From assembly GCF_030651915.1 (NCBI RefSeq), contig NZ_JAUSBV010000002.1, positions 448,414 to 512,413 of the forward strand: a stretch of 64,000 bases of DNA, in the 5' to 3' direction. Every line of letters begins with the position of its first letter. Within the stretch, counting starts at the first letter, position 1. The stretch is from Parvibaculum sp. GTDB lineage: Bacteria > Pseudomonadota > Alphaproteobacteria > Parvibaculales > Parvibaculaceae. Of this stretch, positions 35,594-44,445 are shown in pieces. The notes below the pieces were generated by a model. It was given only the letters and a program-made list of their open reading frames with translations, searched no databases and was not told where the DNA came from. The position numbers and the translations under genes were made by a program.

Positions 35594-35873
35594 CGAGCTC
35601 GACGGCGACGCGCGGCCCGGTTTCGCGCGCGCGGATTTTCGCCGCGTCCTCCAGGTCTTCGATCCGGTCGAGCAGCGCTGCATAGGTGGCGGCCGGCACG
35701 ATGTAGAATTCCGGGCTGTTGCAATTCAGGATGGCGAAGGTCTCGCCCTTCGCTTCCGTGACGCATCGCATCGGGTTTTTCTTGAAATCCGAGATGCTCA
35801 TGAACCGTCTTGTCCGCAGTTCGGTCAGTGCCGTTCCGATGCCATCCGCACGAGGCCCCATCTTTCGCGCCAT
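35583..35873 (-). CDS. Phd/YefM-type antitoxin (StbD-like)
   Basis: A 96-residue protein whose core SISDFKKNPMRCVTEAKG, FAILNCNSPEFYIVPAATY and LLDRIEDLEDAA is the StbD/YefM antitoxin pattern: N-terminal DNA-binding dimer domain, then a toxin-neutralising helix ending VAVELDDL. ATG 35873 has GGAG at 6-base spacing; an ATG at 35885 is possible, and the first 25 residues are longer than usual. The toxin next to it is truncated, so the antitoxin is an orphan and may now only act as a repressor. Confidence 0.85.
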   Translation of the reverse strand: MARKMGPRADGIGTALTELRTRRFMSISDFKKNPMRCVTEAKGETFAILNCNSPEFYIVPAATYAALLDRIEDLEDAAKIRARETGPRVAVELDDL

Positions 35874-36021
35874 CGATCGCTCCATCTATCGGTTTCGACT
35901 TCGGGACCGCTCCATTGCCGTTCCCCGGATCAGGCGTCTCCGCGCCGTGTCGGGTTGTCTCTTTTTCGTCGCTGACTTCGGCGCCAGGGAGAGGCCCTCC
36001 GTTTATCTTCGCCGACCTGCC

Positions 36022-36200
36022 GGGACCGGGGATAAGTTCGCCCATTTTCGGTTTGTGACAGTTTTATGACAGTTTCGTGACAGAGGGGGGTCCGGCTGCC
36101 GCGCGCTGCTGTCACAATCGGGTTTTCCGGCCCAAAAACGGCTGAAATCCGCGGGTTTTCGCCGGTTCCGGCGGGTTTGTGACAGTTCGATGACAGCGCT
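36022..36200. repeat. GGGGATAA / TGACAG intergenic repeat, copy 2
   Basis: GGGGATAAG near 36028, then TGACAG at about 36056, 36067 and 36078, a run of six G, and an inverted CTGTCA near 36108. Two more TGACAG units lie at 36180 and 36191. The order matches copy 1 at 5060-5137. Single GGGGATAA or TTATCCCC motifs also occur near 37259 and 38613. Confidence 0.7.
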
Positions 36201-36253
36201 GCCAGCCGACTGCCGGATAAAATGGCTGAAAGCCGCCGATTATCCGCCTGTCC

Positions 36254-36282
36254 TTGACATCGCGCTCCTATTTCCTTAAATA
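36254..36282 (+). promoter_or_regulatory. Probable sigma70-type promoter of the DUF2061 gene
   Basis: TTGACA at 36254-36259, a 17-base spacer, and TAAATA at 36277-36282, 42 bases before the ATG. AT-rich sequence downstream (TAAGAATAAGTCGCAATAG) resembles an iron-regulator site, but this is only a guess. Confidence 0.7.
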
Positions 36283-36324
36283 AGAATAAGTCGCAATAGC
36301 GATTGTGAAACAGGACAGAGCATC

Positions 36325-36549
36325 ATGCGCGACCTCGCCAAGACCATGACCTACGGCACGCTTCACTTCACGGTGGGCTTCGGCGTCGTCTATGCGCTGA
36401 CCGGCGAAGTCGCGATCGCGGCCGGCGTCGCCTTGATCGAGCCCGCCGTCAACACGGTGGTCTTCTATTTCCACGAAAAGGCATGGGCCAGCTTTCCGGC
36501 CAAGACCTTGAAAAACATCGGCTTTCGCCCGCCGCTGCGGGCCGCCTGA
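36325..36549 (+). CDS. DUF2061 small membrane protein
   Basis: A 74-residue protein with two hydrophobic helices and the DUF2061 pattern RDLAKTMTYGTLHFTVGFGV, then EPAVNTVVFYFHEKAW. The family is short, membrane-bound and of unknown function; in some genomes it is linked to sulfur assimilation. It has its own consensus promoter and converges with the Nudix gene. Confidence 0.87.
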   Translation: MRDLAKTMTYGTLHFTVGFGVVYALTGEVAIAAGVALIEPAVNTVVFYFHEKAWASFPAKTLKNIGFRPPLRAA

Positions 36550-36555
36550 GGCGCC

Positions 36556-37194
36556 TCAGCGCCAGGCCCAGACCGGCTGTTCGAGGTCGGCGACGCGGGT
36601 CGCGCGGCCGCGCAGGCCCACTTCCGCAAACTGATAAAGCAGCGCTGCCGTCGGCGCATGGACATGAGTATCGCCGAGATAAAGGCGGATCACCGGCTGC
36701 TTGCTTTCGGCGATCGACAGAAATTCCGGCGAGCCCTCGCGTGTCAGCTCGGTGAGCGCGAAAGAATGGATCGAGGCGACCTCGCCGGGATTGGCCTTCA
36801 TGGCGCCGATGTCTTCGGCCCAGGTCACCACGGGGGTGATCAGGTAGCCCGAACGCGTCGGATAATCGTCAAGTATTCCAATGACTTGCGAGGGATGAAG
36901 CGTCAGCGCCACTTCTTCCTCGAGCTCGCGCAGCGCCGCCTCGACCGGCGTTTCATCGCCGTCGAGCCGCCCGCCCGGCAGCGCCCATTGGCCGCCATGG
37001 GCGTTGAGGCGCGGCGCGCGTTTGGTCAGCAGGAAGGCGGCCTGATCGCCGCTTTCTCCGTGTACGGAACAGGGAACGATCGTGATCGCCACCGCCGCGC
37101 GCTTCAGGCCGTCGCCGGCGCGGGCCGCACGCGGGAAGGCCGCAAGCCTTTCGGTCAGGCGGGTTTTCAGGGCGTCGTCGAAGCGGTGGGGCAT
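36556..37194 (-). CDS. Nudix hydrolase, CoA pyrophosphatase-like
   Basis: A 212-residue protein with a complete Nudix box, [15 protein letters not shown] followed by RELEEEVAL, and the preceding [13 protein letters not shown] that marks the NudL/CoA-diphosphatase group. The catalytic Glu residues of REXXEE are intact. It should hydrolyse a nucleoside diphosphate derivative, with CoA the likeliest substrate. The LL-x-TKRAP segment is also typical. Confidence 0.87.
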   Translation of the reverse strand: MPHRFDDALKTRLTERLAAFPRAARAGDGLKRAAVAITIVPCSVHGESGDQAAFLLTKRAPRLNAHGGQWALPGGRLDGDETPVEAALRELEEEVALTLHPSQVIGILDDYPTRSGYLITPVVTWAEDIGAMKANPGEVASIHSFALTELTREGSPEFLSIAESKQPVIRLYLGDTHVHAPTAALLYQFAEVGLRGRATRVADLEQPVWAWR

Positions 37195-37453
37195 GGCAAG
37201 GCTTTTAGCATGAAGCGCCGGGGTGTTTAATATCCGGGTGCGGCGGCCGGGGCGGCGGATTTATCCCCGCCGCGCCGGCGGCGCAATCGCCAATGGTACC
37301 AAGGCCTTGGCCGCGTTTTCGCGGCGCGGGTCCGGCCCGCCCCGGTGTTTATGATCCTCGACACATATCCCCGATTGGCCCCCCGCCTCATCTTGGAGTT
37401 GGCCCCGCGCGGGTCTACACTTTTTCCGTTCTCTCACCCCCCGCGAGGCCACC

Positions 37454-38572
37454 ATGCGCATCGGCGTTCCCAAGGAAATCAAGGTCCATGAATACCGCGT
37501 CGGCATGACGCCGCCGGCCGTGCGCGAGGCGGTGCATCACGGCCATCAGGTGCTGGTGCAGAAGGGCGCAGGCGACGGTATCGGCCTTTTCGACGCGCAA
37601 TATGAGGCCGCCGGCGCGACGATCGTCGATACGGCAGCCGAAATTTTCGCCTCCGCCGAGATGATCGTGAAGGTCAAGGAACCGCAGCCGGCCGAATGGA
37701 AAATGCTGCGCGAGGGCCAGATTCTCTTTACCTACCTGCACTTGGCGCCCGATCCCGAACAGGCGCGCGGGTTGATCGAGTCCGGTTGCATCGCCATTGC
37801 CTATGAGACGGTGACGGATGCGCGCGGCGGCTTGCCGCTGCTGGCGCCGATGTCCGAAGTCGCCGGCCGCATGTCGATCCAGGCCGGCGCCCATTGCCTC
37901 GAGATCGCGCAGGGCGGGCGCGGCATGCTGCTCGGCGGCGTGCCGGGCGTGCCGGCGGCCAAGGTCGTCATTCTCGGCGGCGGCGTTGCGGGCACCAATG
38001 CGGCGCGCATGGCGATGGGGCTTGAGGCGCATGTCACCGTCATCGACATCGCGCTGCACCGGCTCTACGAGCTCGATCTGCAATTCGGTTCAAGCCTCAA
38101 CACGATCTATTCGACGGTCGATGCGATTGAGGAAAGCGTGCTCGGCGCGGATCTTGTGATCGGCGCCGTGCTGGTGCCGGGCGCGGCGGCGCCGAAGCTT
38201 GTCACCGAGGACATGGTCCGGCGGATGAAGAAGGGTTCGGTGCTGGTCGATATTGCCATCGATCAGGGCGGCTGCTTTGCAACCTCGCATGCGACCAACC
38301 ATGCCGATCCGACCTATATCAAACATGAGGTCGTTCACTATTGCGTCGCCAACATGCCGGGCGCGGTGGCGCGCACCTCCACCTTCGCGCTCAACAACGC
38401 GACCTTGCCCTTCACGCTGGCGCTGGCCGACAAGGGCTACCGCAAGGCGCTTGCCGACAATCCGCACCTGATGGCCGGTCTCAATGTCCATCGCGGGCAA
38501 CTGACCTATCGGGCGGTTTCCGATGCGCTGGGCGAGCCCTATTACAAGGCCGAGAGCGTGCTGGCGGCTTAA
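37454..38572 (+). CDS. ald: Alanine dehydrogenase
   Basis: A 372-residue NAD-dependent alanine dehydrogenase. The start MRIGVPKEIKVHEYRVGMTP is diagnostic, the catalytic Lys75 (VKVKEPQ) and His96 (TYLHLAP) are at canonical positions, and the NAD motif VVILGGGVAGTNAA starts near residue 172. It interconverts L-alanine with pyruvate and ammonia. No Lrp-type regulator gene is next to it. GCGAGG precedes the ATG. Confidence 0.96.
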   Translation: MRIGVPKEIKVHEYRVGMTPPAVREAVHHGHQVLVQKGAGDGIGLFDAQYEAAGATIVDTAAEIFASAEMIVKVKEPQPAEWKMLREGQILFTYLHLAPDPEQARGLIESGCIAIAYETVTDARGGLPLLAPMSEVAGRMSIQAGAHCLEIAQGGRGMLLGGVPGVPAAKVVILGGGVAGTNAARMAMGLEAHVTVIDIALHRLYELDLQFGSSLNTIYSTVDAIEESVLGADLVIGAVLVPGAAAPKLVTEDMVRRMKKGSVLVDIAIDQGGCFATSHATNHADPTYIKHEVVHYCVANMPGAVARTSTFALNNATLPFTLALADKGYRKALADNPHLMAGLNVHRGQLTYRAVSDALGEPYYKAESVLAA

Positions 38573-38725
38573 CGTCAAGTATTTGAAATCGCTTGGATAT
38601 TTCTCGGGCCCGGGGATAAATGTGCCAATCCGGGGCGGGTTTTAAACGCTAATTAACCATAGGCGGGCAGACTTTGCGTCAGGCCGGTCCCTCGGGATCC
38701 GGCACGGCTGCAAGGGGGCTTGCCC

Positions 38726-39334
38726 ATGTTCGACAAGATTCAGCGCGATCGTTTCTGGCTGGTCCTCGGGGCGGTGTTGATTGCTCTTTTCGTCGTCCAG
38801 AAGGAGCGCGGTATCGTCGAGCCGCGTCAGACGGTGCAGTACGACCAGCGCGCGATGACGCGTCTGGTCGAGAAAGCCATTGAAATTCCGGTGGTTGCCG
38901 CGCAATCGGCGGTTCGCCCACCATTGCCGCGTCCGCCGCTCCAGCAGGTTGCTTGGCACGATCCCCATGCCGATCTGATCACCGGCTCGCTGGCGGCCTC
39001 GGCACCGCGTCCGCTGGCCCGTCCGGGCCGCGGCGGCGCCATCACCACGGCATCGCTGGCCGCACCCGCCGCCCTTCCGTCCGCCAGCCGCTACTATGTG
39101 CAACTCGGCAGCTACACCTCCATAGACCGCGCCAGCCGCCGTTATTTCGACGTACTGGGCCGCGAGCCGGACCTGCAGGGCAATGAGCGCGTTTCGATCG
39201 ACAGCGCCACTATCGGCGGCGAGACGGTTCACCGGGTCCGCATGGGCGCCTTCGGCAGCGAGGCCTCGGCCCGTGCGGCCTGCGCCCGGGCTGCCGTGCC
39301 TGCCGACGAATGCGCGGTCGTCCGCCTCAACTGA
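38726..39334 (+). CDS. SPOR-domain membrane protein
   Basis: A 202-residue protein with a short cytoplasmic N-terminus, one membrane helix (about residues 9-25), a Pro/Ala-rich periplasmic linker and a C-terminal SPOR domain (from YYVQLGSYTSIDRASRR to the end). SPOR domains bind denuded glycan at division septa. The final motif HRVRMGAFGSEASARAAC fits the fold. ATG 38726 follows AAGGGGG. Confidence 0.88.
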   Translation: MFDKIQRDRFWLVLGAVLIALFVVQKERGIVEPRQTVQYDQRAMTRLVEKAIEIPVVAAQSAVRPPLPRPPLQQVAWHDPHADLITGSLAASAPRPLARPGRGGAITTASLAAPAALPSASRYYVQLGSYTSIDRASRRYFDVLGREPDLQGNERVSIDSATIGGETVHRVRMGAFGSEASARAACARAAVPADECAVVRLN

Positions 39335-39538
39335 GGTGCCGGGCGGCTGATTTTCGGCTGCTTGTGGACTTCCGCGCCGGTTTCACTGTATAAGGCCCGC
39401 CAAAGGCCGTTCCGCCAAGCCGATATTCGAGGCGGGAGCGGCCAATATTCTGTTTTCAAAGCCTTTTTCGCGAGGGCAGGGGCGCCGGGCTCAATCCGGC
39501 CAGACCGTTCCCCGCGAACCAATCGGAGCGTCGTCGCC

Positions 39539-39721
39539 ATGGCCGTCCCCAAGAGGAAAACCACCCCGTCGAAGCGCGGCATGCGCCGTTCGGCCGATGC
39601 GCTGAAGCAGCCGACCTATGTCGAGAACCCGGATTCGGGCGAGCTGCACCGTCCGCATCATGTCGATCTGAAGTCCGGCATGTATCGCGGCAAGCAGATC
39701 CTGAAGCCGAAGGCCGACTGA
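39539..39721 (+). CDS. rpmF: 50S ribosomal protein L32
   Basis: A 60-residue protein beginning [20 protein letters not shown], the universal L32 start, and having the alphaproteobacterial tail [18 protein letters not shown]. It lacks the zinc-binding CxxC pair, as in other alphaproteobacteria. A terminator follows 30 bases downstream. Confidence 0.97.
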   Translation: MAVPKRKTTPSKRGMRRSADALKQPTYVENPDSGELHRPHHVDLKSGMYRGKQILKPKAD

Positions 39722-39750
39722 GCCTTCCGACGCTTCGTCGAACATTTCAA

Positions 39751-39775
39751 CGCCGCCTCACCGAGGCGGCGTTTT
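39751..39775 (+). terminator. Rho-independent terminator after rpmF
   Basis: CGCCGCCTC, a 3-base loop and GAGGCGGCG, followed by TTTT. Confidence 0.92.
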
Positions 39776-39804
39776 CGTTTGTCGCTTGCGTCTGCGCTGA
39801 GGCG

Positions 39805-40950
39805 TCAGGGCGCTGCGTCGATCATGTCGGCGGCGTCGATCACTTCGGCAATCAGCGCGACAAGCGGCGCCGGGTCGTCCTGGTAGGTCACGCCCAGCAC
39901 CACCAGAACCATGTCGCGCGACGGCACGATCAGCACGAGTTGCGCGCCGAAGCCGCGCGCCATGAACGTGTCTTCGGGCAGTTTGTCGGAAATGGCGGGC
40001 ACGCCCGTTTCCGGGTTTCGCGCATTCAGCCAGAAATGCGCGCCATAGCGTCCGCCTGAATGACGGGCCGGGGTGCGGGCATGATCGGCCCAGCCCTCCG
40101 GCAACAGGCGCTTGCCCGCCCAGACCCCGTCGCGCAGATAGAGATAGCCGAAGCGGGCCCAGTCCTGCGCGGTCATGTGAACGAAGGACGAGCCGATAAA
40201 TGTGCCGCTGGCATCGAATTCCGGCACGGCGCTTTCAAGGCCGAGCGGGCGAAAGAGCTTTTCCCGCATGATGGCATTCATCGCGGCGGCGTCTTCTGCG
40301 CCCGTCACGTCCTTGAGAATGCGCGCGACAATATTGCTGCTGCCGCTTGAATAGGACCAATGGGTGCCGGGTTCGTGATTGAGGCGCAGGCTGGCGGCGT
40401 AATGGGCCATGTCCTTGCGCCCGATGCCGAAAAGCATGTTCAGCACATGGGATCGGGAGGGGTCGTTATAGACTTCCTCGAAACTCAGGCCCGATTGCAT
40501 GCGCAGCAGGTCTTCGATGCGGATGGCCGCACGGCGATCGCCGGCATGCCGCTGCCATTCCGGCACCGGCGCGGGCGCGTCGATGTCGAGCCGGCCTTCC
40601 ATCGCCAGAATGCCGGTCAGCGCGTGGGTGACGCTTTTTGCCATCGACCAGGACGGAAAGAGTGTCGTCTCGTCGAAACCGGCGCGGTAGGCCTCGCCCG
40701 TGATCCGGCCACCCTTGACCACCAGAAGCGCGCGGATGCCGGCCAGATGCGGATCGTCCTTTTCGGCGAAGACGCGGGCGAATATTTCGCCGAGCGGAGC
40801 AGGTGTATCGGCGCGCGGCCAGCCGCCATCCGGCCAGGCGACGCCTTGCGGCTGCGGCGGCAGGGGCACCGCCCCGAGCGGGCCGGGTGCTGCGAGGATG
40901 GCCAGAAGGCCGATAAGCGCGACCGCGCGATGCATGGACAGAATGGTCAC
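39805..40950 (-). CDS. Exported serine hydrolase, beta-lactamase family (class C-like)
   Basis: A 381-residue protein with a signal peptide and a beta-lactamase/penicillin-binding fold. The nucleophile motif SMAK lies in FPSWSMAKSVTHALTG, and YSSGSSNIVARIL holds the second YSS/YxN-type motif; HSGGRYGAHFWLN is in the place of the third (H/K-x-G). GTG 40950 has GAGGAG 9 bases upstream; ATGs at 40935 and 40983 are alternatives. It is likely an esterase or peptidase in the periplasm rather than a resistance enzyme. It is divergent from a small exported protein. Confidence 0.83.
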   Translation of the reverse strand: MTILSMHRAVALIGLLAILAAPGPLGAVPLPPQPQGVAWPDGGWPRADTPAPLGEIFARVFAEKDDPHLAGIRALLVVKGGRITGEAYRAGFDETTLFPSWSMAKSVTHALTGILAMEGRLDIDAPAPVPEWQRHAGDRRAAIRIEDLLRMQSGLSFEEVYNDPSRSHVLNMLFGIGRKDMAHYAASLRLNHEPGTHWSYSSGSSNIVARILKDVTGAEDAAAMNAIMREKLFRPLGLESAVPEFDASGTFIGSSFVHMTAQDWARFGYLYLRDGVWAGKRLLPEGWADHARTPARHSGGRYGAHFWLNARNPETGVPAISDKLPEDTFMARGFGAQLVLIVPSRDMVLVVLGVTYQDDPAPLVALIAEVIDAADMIDAAP

Positions 40951-40995
40951 GGAGAGGTACTCCTCGGAAAGACGATTCAGCATAAAGGCCGGCGC

Positions 40996-41298
40996 ATGAG
41001 GATCAAATTTATCGTCTCGGCGGTTGTGCTCGCGGTGGTGATCGGTCTGGCACTCGGTCCGCTGCAGCATATGGCCGCGAATGCGGAAGTGGGCGCGCGG
41101 GCCGTTGCCAAGACCGCCTGTTCCTGCGTTTTTGTTGCCGGGCGCACGCTTGAAGAATGCCGCGCCGACGATCCGCCGGGTTTCGAGCGGGTGAATGCCT
41201 CGGTTGACGTGGCAGCGGCAGAAGTCACGGCCTCGGTGCTCTGGCTGGTTCGGGCAAGGGCGCAGTATCGGGGCCGCGAGGGCTGTCTGACCGACTAG
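40996..41298 (+). CDS. Small exported hypothetical protein with conserved Cys
   Basis: A 100-residue protein with a signal peptide or anchor (residues 1-22) and four cysteines (TACSCVF, LEECRADD, REGCLTD). The pattern suggests a disulfide-bonded periplasmic protein. It is not recognised further. It is divergent from the serine hydrolase gene, 45 bases apart, and its stop is 3 bases from the end of the convergent DUF2817 gene. Confidence 0.7.
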   Translation: MRIKFIVSAVVLAVVIGLALGPLQHMAANAEVGARAVAKTACSCVFVAGRTLEECRADDPPGFERVNASVDVAAAEVTASVLWLVRARAQYRGREGCLTD

Positions 41299-41301
41299 GC
41301 G

Positions 41302-42384
41302 CTATTCGCTCAGGCCCGTCAGCGCCTCGGCGCAGACCTTGCGGGCCTGTGCCGTCACGGCTTCCTTCCAGTCGCTTTCATCGACATAAAAGGCATCACG
41401 AATCTGTTTCGCGATGGCGGCGGCCTGCGGATTTTTCGCCCCGCCGTTCTGGTGCAGCCAGTTGTCGGCCTGCAGCGCCACCGTCACCTCGCCGATCGGC
41501 ACGGTGCCGAATTCAAGCCCGCCGGCGGTCACTTCGCGGCCTTTCAGCTCATCGGCAAAACAGACCGTGATCGAGCCCGGCACATTCGATGACAGCGAGC
41601 CGCCGCCCACCGTCGAGCGCACCCTGTCGCCCCACCAGCGCCGCATCCGCTTGAAAGTGCTGCTGGATTCGGGCTCGGTGCAGATGATCTCGCCTTCCCC
41701 CCGGACCCCGAGGCCCGAATGCATGTCGAGAAAGGCGATGCGCTCGGCCGTACCCATTTGTTCGCGGATGATCGCGCGCAGGGTCCGGTTCGACCAGACC
41801 GGTTCGCGTCCACCATATTGCACGCCGCCCGGATGATCGTACTGCCCCGCCGTCAGCGCATGCTGCATGGCCGCCGGACCATGCTCGGCCGCATAGGCCT
41901 TCATGCGGGCGCGGCTCGCGGCCATGGTTTCCGGTGCGAGGTCGCGCGGATTGATCGCGTCGAAAAGCGCCTCATAGCCGGCGTTTTGCGGGTGCGGCTT
42001 CGAATGATCGAGGAAATTGCGGTTGAGATCGACATTGTCCTCATTGACGCGGCGATCCCAGGCAAAGCCGTAAGGGTTGATCGCGTGAATGAGCACAAGC
42101 GCCGTCTCGGGCGGCAGGTCGCGGGCAAAGCCTTCGCTGAGCAGCGCCGTCTGGATGCCCGAGCCGCAATAGCCCTCGACGCCATGCGTGCCCGAGCCGA
42201 TGCCGAGGATGCGGCTTGCGTCGGCGGGACCGATACGGGCGATGTCGGTCGCCAGCGTTTCGCCGGCAGGTCCCTTCATCGGGTGTTCGCGCGCCGAAAG
42301 CGTGGCGCCGGCAGCTTCGGCGGCCGCCCGAAAACGGCGGCGCGCCTCGCTATAGCTTGCCGAGAAATATCGGGCCGCCGCCAT
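41302..42384 (-). CDS. DUF2817 family M14-like zinc peptidase/deacylase
   Basis: A 360-residue protein with the carboxypeptidase-like zinc pattern: SGTHGVEGYCGSG (His and Glu ligands), then DNVDLNRNFLDH and DMHSGLG (distal His). The late Glu in GGLEFGTVP may be the catalytic base. It belongs to the DUF2817/AstE-AspA-like group, whose substrates are mostly unknown. It is close to a four-helix membrane protein gene upstream. Confidence 0.87.
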   Translation of the reverse strand: MAAARYFSASYSEARRRFRAAAEAAGATLSAREHPMKGPAGETLATDIARIGPADASRILGIGSGTHGVEGYCGSGIQTALLSEGFARDLPPETALVLIHAINPYGFAWDRRVNEDNVDLNRNFLDHSKPHPQNAGYEALFDAINPRDLAPETMAASRARMKAYAAEHGPAAMQHALTAGQYDHPGGVQYGGREPVWSNRTLRAIIREQMGTAERIAFLDMHSGLGVRGEGEIICTEPESSSTFKRMRRWWGDRVRSTVGGGSLSSNVPGSITVCFADELKGREVTAGGLEFGTVPIGEVTVALQADNWLHQNGGAKNPQAAAIAKQIRDAFYVDESDWKEAVTAQARKVCAEALTGLSE

Positions 42385-42405
42385 CTGTCTGCCGCCGCCG
42401 GGCGG

Positions 42406-42837
42406 CTATTTCATAATCACCATGTCGCTGGCGAGCTTGTTGAGCTTCAGGCCCATCCAGGTGTTGATCACCACATCGGCAACCGCAACTGTGCCGAAGA
42501 GCCAGAGGATACCGGCCAGATGATAGGGAAGCTCACTGGCGCCGTTGAAATGCTGGACGGCGGCATAGCCGACCAGCGCCAGCGGAACGAGCGACAGCAT
42601 GATGTCGACCAGAAAGCGGGTTTCCTGCCCGACCGGCTGGTTGACGACCGCCAGTGCCTGTAACGAATAGTAGCCAATGGCAATCAGTCCGGCGAGGACT
42701 GCCAGATTGAATGTCTGTTCGGGCGTGTCGAGTGCCGGCGCATACCCGCCCCAGAAGACAAACCAGATCAACGCCGCAAAAATCAGCGATGAACTCTCGC
42801 GAACAATCAATGCGATGGTTCCAATTATCCGCATCAT
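42406..42837 (-). CDS. Hypothetical four-helix membrane protein
   Basis: A 143-residue integral membrane protein with four hydrophobic stretches (about residues 5-30, 40-62, 72-95 and 108-128). No family motif was recognised. ATG 42837 has GGGGAG 8 bases upstream; the long N-terminal extension of the open frame is not supported. It is the first of a possible pair with the DUF2817 gene, 21 bases apart. Confidence 0.72.
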   Translation of the reverse strand: MMRIIGTIALIVRESSSLIFAALIWFVFWGGYAPALDTPEQTFNLAVLAGLIAIGYYSLQALAVVNQPVGQETRFLVDIMLSLVPLALVGYAAVQHFNGASELPYHLAGILWLFGTVAVADVVINTWMGLKLNKLASDMVIMK

Positions 42838-43003
42838 GGCCGTAACTCCCCGAGTTGTTCCGGCCATGTCCGGCCGCGTCTTGCTGACCCTCCCCCCGGT
42901 GGGCCGTATCTCAGCGAAGCATCGTGCCATTCCGGGAAAAAGTCCAGAAGCCTTGAATTTTCTAGGACTTGCGCCCCGGTGCAGGGTTAACGGCAGGCGG
43001 CGC

Positions 43004-43852
43004 TCAGCCGTTTCTTTCCGCTGCATCGAGCAGGAGTTCATAGGCGGCATTGAGGCGCGCGGTTTCCGGATGCGCCGGCAGCGCCTTCCCGTCGATCCGG
43101 GTCAGCGGCACCATGCCCATCAAGCTGCTGGTCAGGAAGGCGCCACCGATATGCGACAAATGCGTGGCTTCGATCCGGTCCTCCAGCACTTCGATCCCGA
43201 AGTCTGGCGCGAGTTCGAGGATCGCGGCGCGGGTTATTCCCGCCAGAATGCCGCAATCGACCGACGGCGTGATCAGCCTGTCGCCATCCCAGATGAAAAT
43301 ATTGGCTGCGCTGGCGCAGGCCAGATGTCCGTCGATATTGAACATCAATGCTTCCTCGGCGCCGCGCGCGCGGGCTTCTTCTTTCGCCAGTACGTTGTCG
43401 AGATAGGCAATCGCCTTCAGTTGTGCCGAGGGCGAGCGGTTGTTCCGGCGCGGCGTTGCCACAATCGCCGACAGGCCTGCCGGCGGCGCGGCTGCGGACG
43501 CGGCGGTGATCAGCAGCGTCGGCTTGGGGTCGGCTGGCAATGCGAGGCCGCGCGGGCCGGGGCCCCGCGTCAGCGTCAGCCGCAGCGCCGCGCGTGGCGC
43601 GTCGGCCAATCTGTTGGCGTCGAGCAATGCCGTGCAGGCCGCGGCAATCCGCGCCGGATCGAACGGCAGCGCCAGACCGATCGCATTGGCGCCGTGCCTC
43701 AATCGCAGCAAATGCGCATCGAGGAAAACCACCCGGCCCCGCCGCACCAGCATGGTTTCGAAAAGGCCGTCGCCCAGCAGAAAACCGCGATCGGTCGGGT
43801 CGATCCGCGTTTCGCCGGCGGGGGCCAGTTCGCCATTGAGCCAGACGATCAT
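43004..43852 (-). CDS. pabC: Aminodeoxychorismate lyase (class IV PLP enzyme)
   Basis: A 282-residue fold-type IV PLP protein. DPTDRGFLLGDGLFETM is the N-terminal signature and LKAIAYLDNVLAKEEA holds the Schiff-base Lys. D-amino acid aminotransferases and branched-chain aminotransferases share this fold; the position directly after pabA and pabB, with a 4-base overlap, supports release of pyruvate to give 4-aminobenzoate for folate. Confidence 0.87.
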   Translation of the reverse strand: MIVWLNGELAPAGETRIDPTDRGFLLGDGLFETMLVRRGRVVFLDAHLLRLRHGANAIGLALPFDPARIAAACTALLDANRLADAPRAALRLTLTRGPGPRGLALPADPKPTLLITAASAAAPPAGLSAIVATPRRNNRSPSAQLKAIAYLDNVLAKEEARARGAEEALMFNIDGHLACASAANIFIWDGDRLITPSVDCGILAGITRAAILELAPDFGIEVLEDRIEATHLSHIGGAFLTSSLMGMVPLTRIDGKALPAHPETARLNAAYELLLDAAERNG

Positions 43853-44445
43853 GCGGGCGCCTTCTCGCGATGGTTGACGCCGGCCAGCGTGAGGAAATTC
43901 GCAAGGAGCGCGTGCCCATGTTCGGTCAGCACCGACTCGGGATGAAACTGCACGCCGAATACCGGCAGCGTTTCGTGCGCCAGCGCCATCAGCGTGCCGT
44001 CTTCGGCAAAGGCCGTCGCGCGTAAAGGGCCGTTTTCCGGCAGTTCGGCAATCAGCGAATGATAGCGTGCGGCTGTAAACGGATTTGGCAGGCCATGAAA
44101 TATCCCCGCTCCGTCATGGGCGATGCGCGCGGGCTTGCCATGTACCGGCCTCGCGGCGCGGCGGATATGGCCGCCAAAGGCGGCGGCAATGGCCTGGTGA
44201 CCAAGGCAGACACCGAGGAGCGGAATGCCGTTTTCCGCGGCCGCGCGTGTCAGCGGCACCGATATGCCCGCCTTGTCCGGTCCGCAGGGACCCGGCGAGA
44301 GGAGGATCGCCTGCGGCCGCAGCGCCACGGCTTCCTCAACCGTGATGGCATCGGTGCGGATGGTCCGGCGTTCATGCCCGAGTTCGCCGATATATCGCGC
44401 TAGGTTGTGAACGAAGCTGTCGAAATTATCGATGACGAGAATCAT
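43849..44445 (-). CDS. pabA: Aminodeoxychorismate/anthranilate synthase glutamine amidotransferase
   Basis: A 198-residue class I amidotransferase with the triad Cys80 in GVCLGHQ and His/Glu in FHPESVLTEHG. IDNFDSFVHNLARYIGELG is the N-terminal signature. It delivers ammonia to PabB. It could also serve anthranilate synthase (TrpG), but its overlaps with pabB and pabC point to folate. Overlaps are 4 bases on each side. Confidence 0.92.
   Translation of the reverse strand: MILVIDNFDSFVHNLARYIGELGHERRTIRTDAITVEEAVALRPQAILLSPGPCGPDKAGISVPLTRAAAENGIPLLGVCLGHQAIAAAFGGHIRRAARPVHGKPARIAHDGAGIFHGLPNPFTAARYHSLIAELPENGPLRATAFAEDGTLMALAHETLPVFGVQFHPESVLTEHGHALLANFLTLAGVNHREKAPA

Larger units (their letters stand above)
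35874..36324. other. 451-base intergenic region with repeats and a promoter
   Basis: No gene is supported. It contains upstream sequence of the antitoxin gene, the second copy of the GGGGATAA/TGACAG repeat (36022-36200), and the promoter of the DUF2061 gene. Open frames here have no family resemblance. Confidence 0.6.

Noticed and set aside
39805-40950. A clinically relevant class C beta-lactamase
   Set aside because: Only the general fold and SMAK motif are shared; the third motif is not KTG and the neighbours are housekeeping genes.
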